Below are positions 4,831 to 5,486 of a stretch of DNA of 5,486 nucleotides, one piece after another. The notes beneath the pieces are model-generated. The model was given only the letters and a program-made list of their open reading frames with translations. It did no database searches and had not been told where the DNA came from. Each line of letters begins with the position of its first letter. Position 1 is the stretch's first letter. Source of the stretch: Actinomycetes bacterium (GTDB lineage: Bacteria > Actinomycetota > Actinomycetes > Propionibacteriales > Propionibacteriaceae); the NCBI GenBank assembly GCA_023387135.1, contig JAEWIK010000346.1, positions 1 to 5,486 of the forward strand. The letters are read 5' to 3'. Both the position numbers and the translations under genes were made by a program.

Positions 4831-5486
4831 ATGCTCGAGCTGCCACTGATCCATGCCGGGAAGGTTCGTCGCCTCTACGACGGGGGTGAGAAGGGGATTC
4901 TCCTCGTCGCCACCGACAACATCTCCGCCTTCGACTACGTGCTCTCCACCCAGATCCCCGACAAGGGGAAGGTGCTCACCCAGCTCTCGCTGTGGTGGTT
5001 CGAGCAGTTGAAGGACGTCGGCGCCAACCACGTGCGCTCCACCGACGTGCCCGACGAGGTCGCGGGCCGCGCCTTCTACGTGGAGCCGCTGGACATGGTG
5101 CCGATCGAGTGCATCGCGCGCGGCTACCTGACGGGGTCGGGCTGGAAGGAGTACAAGACCTCCCAGACGGTGACGGGCATCCCGCTGCCGGCAGGGCTGC
5201 TCGACGGCTCGCGCCTGCCCGAGGCGATCTTCACCCCGTCCACCAAGGCCCCGATCGGCGAGCATGACGAGAACATCTCGTTCGACACCCTGGTCTCGCT
5301 GCACGGCGAGGAACTGGGCACGCGCCTGAAGGACGCGACCCTGGCGCTCTACACGCGCGCCGAGGAGATCGCGCGCGAGCGCGGGATCATCCTGGCCGAC
5401 ACGAAGTTCGAGTTCGGCCTGCGTCCCGACGGCACGCTCGTGCTCGCCGACGAGGTGCTGACACCCGACTCGTCGAGGTTCTGGGA
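4831..5486 (+). CDS. purC: Phosphoribosylaminoimidazole-succinocarboxamide synthase (SAICAR synthetase), 5' part
   Basis: The first 218 codons of a gene that runs off the right edge; the family is usually about 240-300 residues. PurC condenses CAIR with aspartate using ATP to give SAICAR, the substrate of PurB. Landmarks are GKVRRLYD (10-17, nucleotide-binding loop), SAFD (32-35), IPDKGKVLTQLSLWWF (42-57), the first family signature VPIECIARGYLTGSGW (90-105), the substrate-contact segment GEHDENIS (143-150), the second signature LADTKFEFG (188-196), and DEVLTPDSSRFW (207-218). I chose ATG 4831 because GKVR normally lies close to the N-terminus and a leaderless promoter fits it. An in-frame ATG at 4780 would add 17 Gly/Ser-rich residues and is less likely. 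The gene is separated from purB by the permease and the opposite-strand sigma/propeller operon, so it has its own promoter. Confidence 0.96.
   Translation, partial: MLELPLIHAGKVRRLYDGGEKGILLVATDNISAFDYVLSTQIPDKGKVLTQLSLWWFEQLKDVGANHVRSTDVPDEVAGRAFYVEPLDMVPIECIARGYLTGSGWKEYKTSQTVTGIPLPAGLLDGSRLPEAIFTPSTKAPIGEHDENISFDTLVSLHGEELGTRLKDATLALYTRAEEIARERGIILADTKFEFGLRPDGTLVLADEVLTPDSSRFW

Noticed and set aside
4567..5304. 245-codon - strand open frame opposite the start of purC
   Set aside because: Antisense shadow of purC, whose family signatures are clear on the + strand.
1..5486. CRISPR array, tRNA/rRNA, insertion sequence or transposase
   Set aside because: Nothing of these kinds was found: no regular direct repeats with spacers, no cloverleaf, no transposase motifs, and no terminal inverted repeats around the sigma/propeller operon.

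Overview
The window is high-GC DNA (about 60-73% G+C in the lines I counted by eye) with tightly packed, strongly GC3-biased genes. It looks like a chromosomal segment of a high-GC Gram-positive bacterium (Actinomycetota). Supporting signs are the actinobacterial-type PurB, a SigE-like extracytoplasmic-function (ECF) sigma factor and a candidate leaderless promoter. Finer placement, for example Propionibacteriaceae, would be a guess.

Layout, left to right. (1) The last 39 codons of purD (GAR synthetase) run into purB (adenylosuccinate lyase) through an ATGA overlap. (2) purB runs into a TauE/SafE-family membrane permease through a GTGA overlap, so purD-purB-permease reads as one translationally coupled + strand unit. 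(3) After a 29 bp gap between convergent stop codons comes a two-gene operon on the - strand: a SigE-like ECF sigma factor (upstream, 3925-4455) and a 519-residue single-pass membrane protein with a predicted extracytoplasmic seven-bladed beta-propeller (downstream, 2362-3921). (4) A 375 bp non-coding gap lies between the divergent sigma gene and purC. It holds an 11 bp direct repeat, adjacent stem-loops and a good candidate leaderless promoter for purC. (5) purC (SAICAR synthetase) starts at 4831 and runs off the right edge.

How the genes fit together: PurD, PurC and PurB act in de novo purine synthesis (PurD makes GAR; PurC makes SAICAR, which PurB cleaves to AICAR; PurB also cleaves adenylosuccinate). 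The sigma/propeller pair lies inside this purine cluster on the opposite strand and has no evident metabolic link to it. It looks like a self-contained signalling module: a cytoplasmic sigma factor coupled to a membrane protein with a short basic cytoplasmic tail and a large outer propeller. I infer that the propeller protein is a non-zinc-finger anti-sigma factor or sensor for the sigma factor. This pair is the most interesting part of the window; the purine genes themselves look ordinary.
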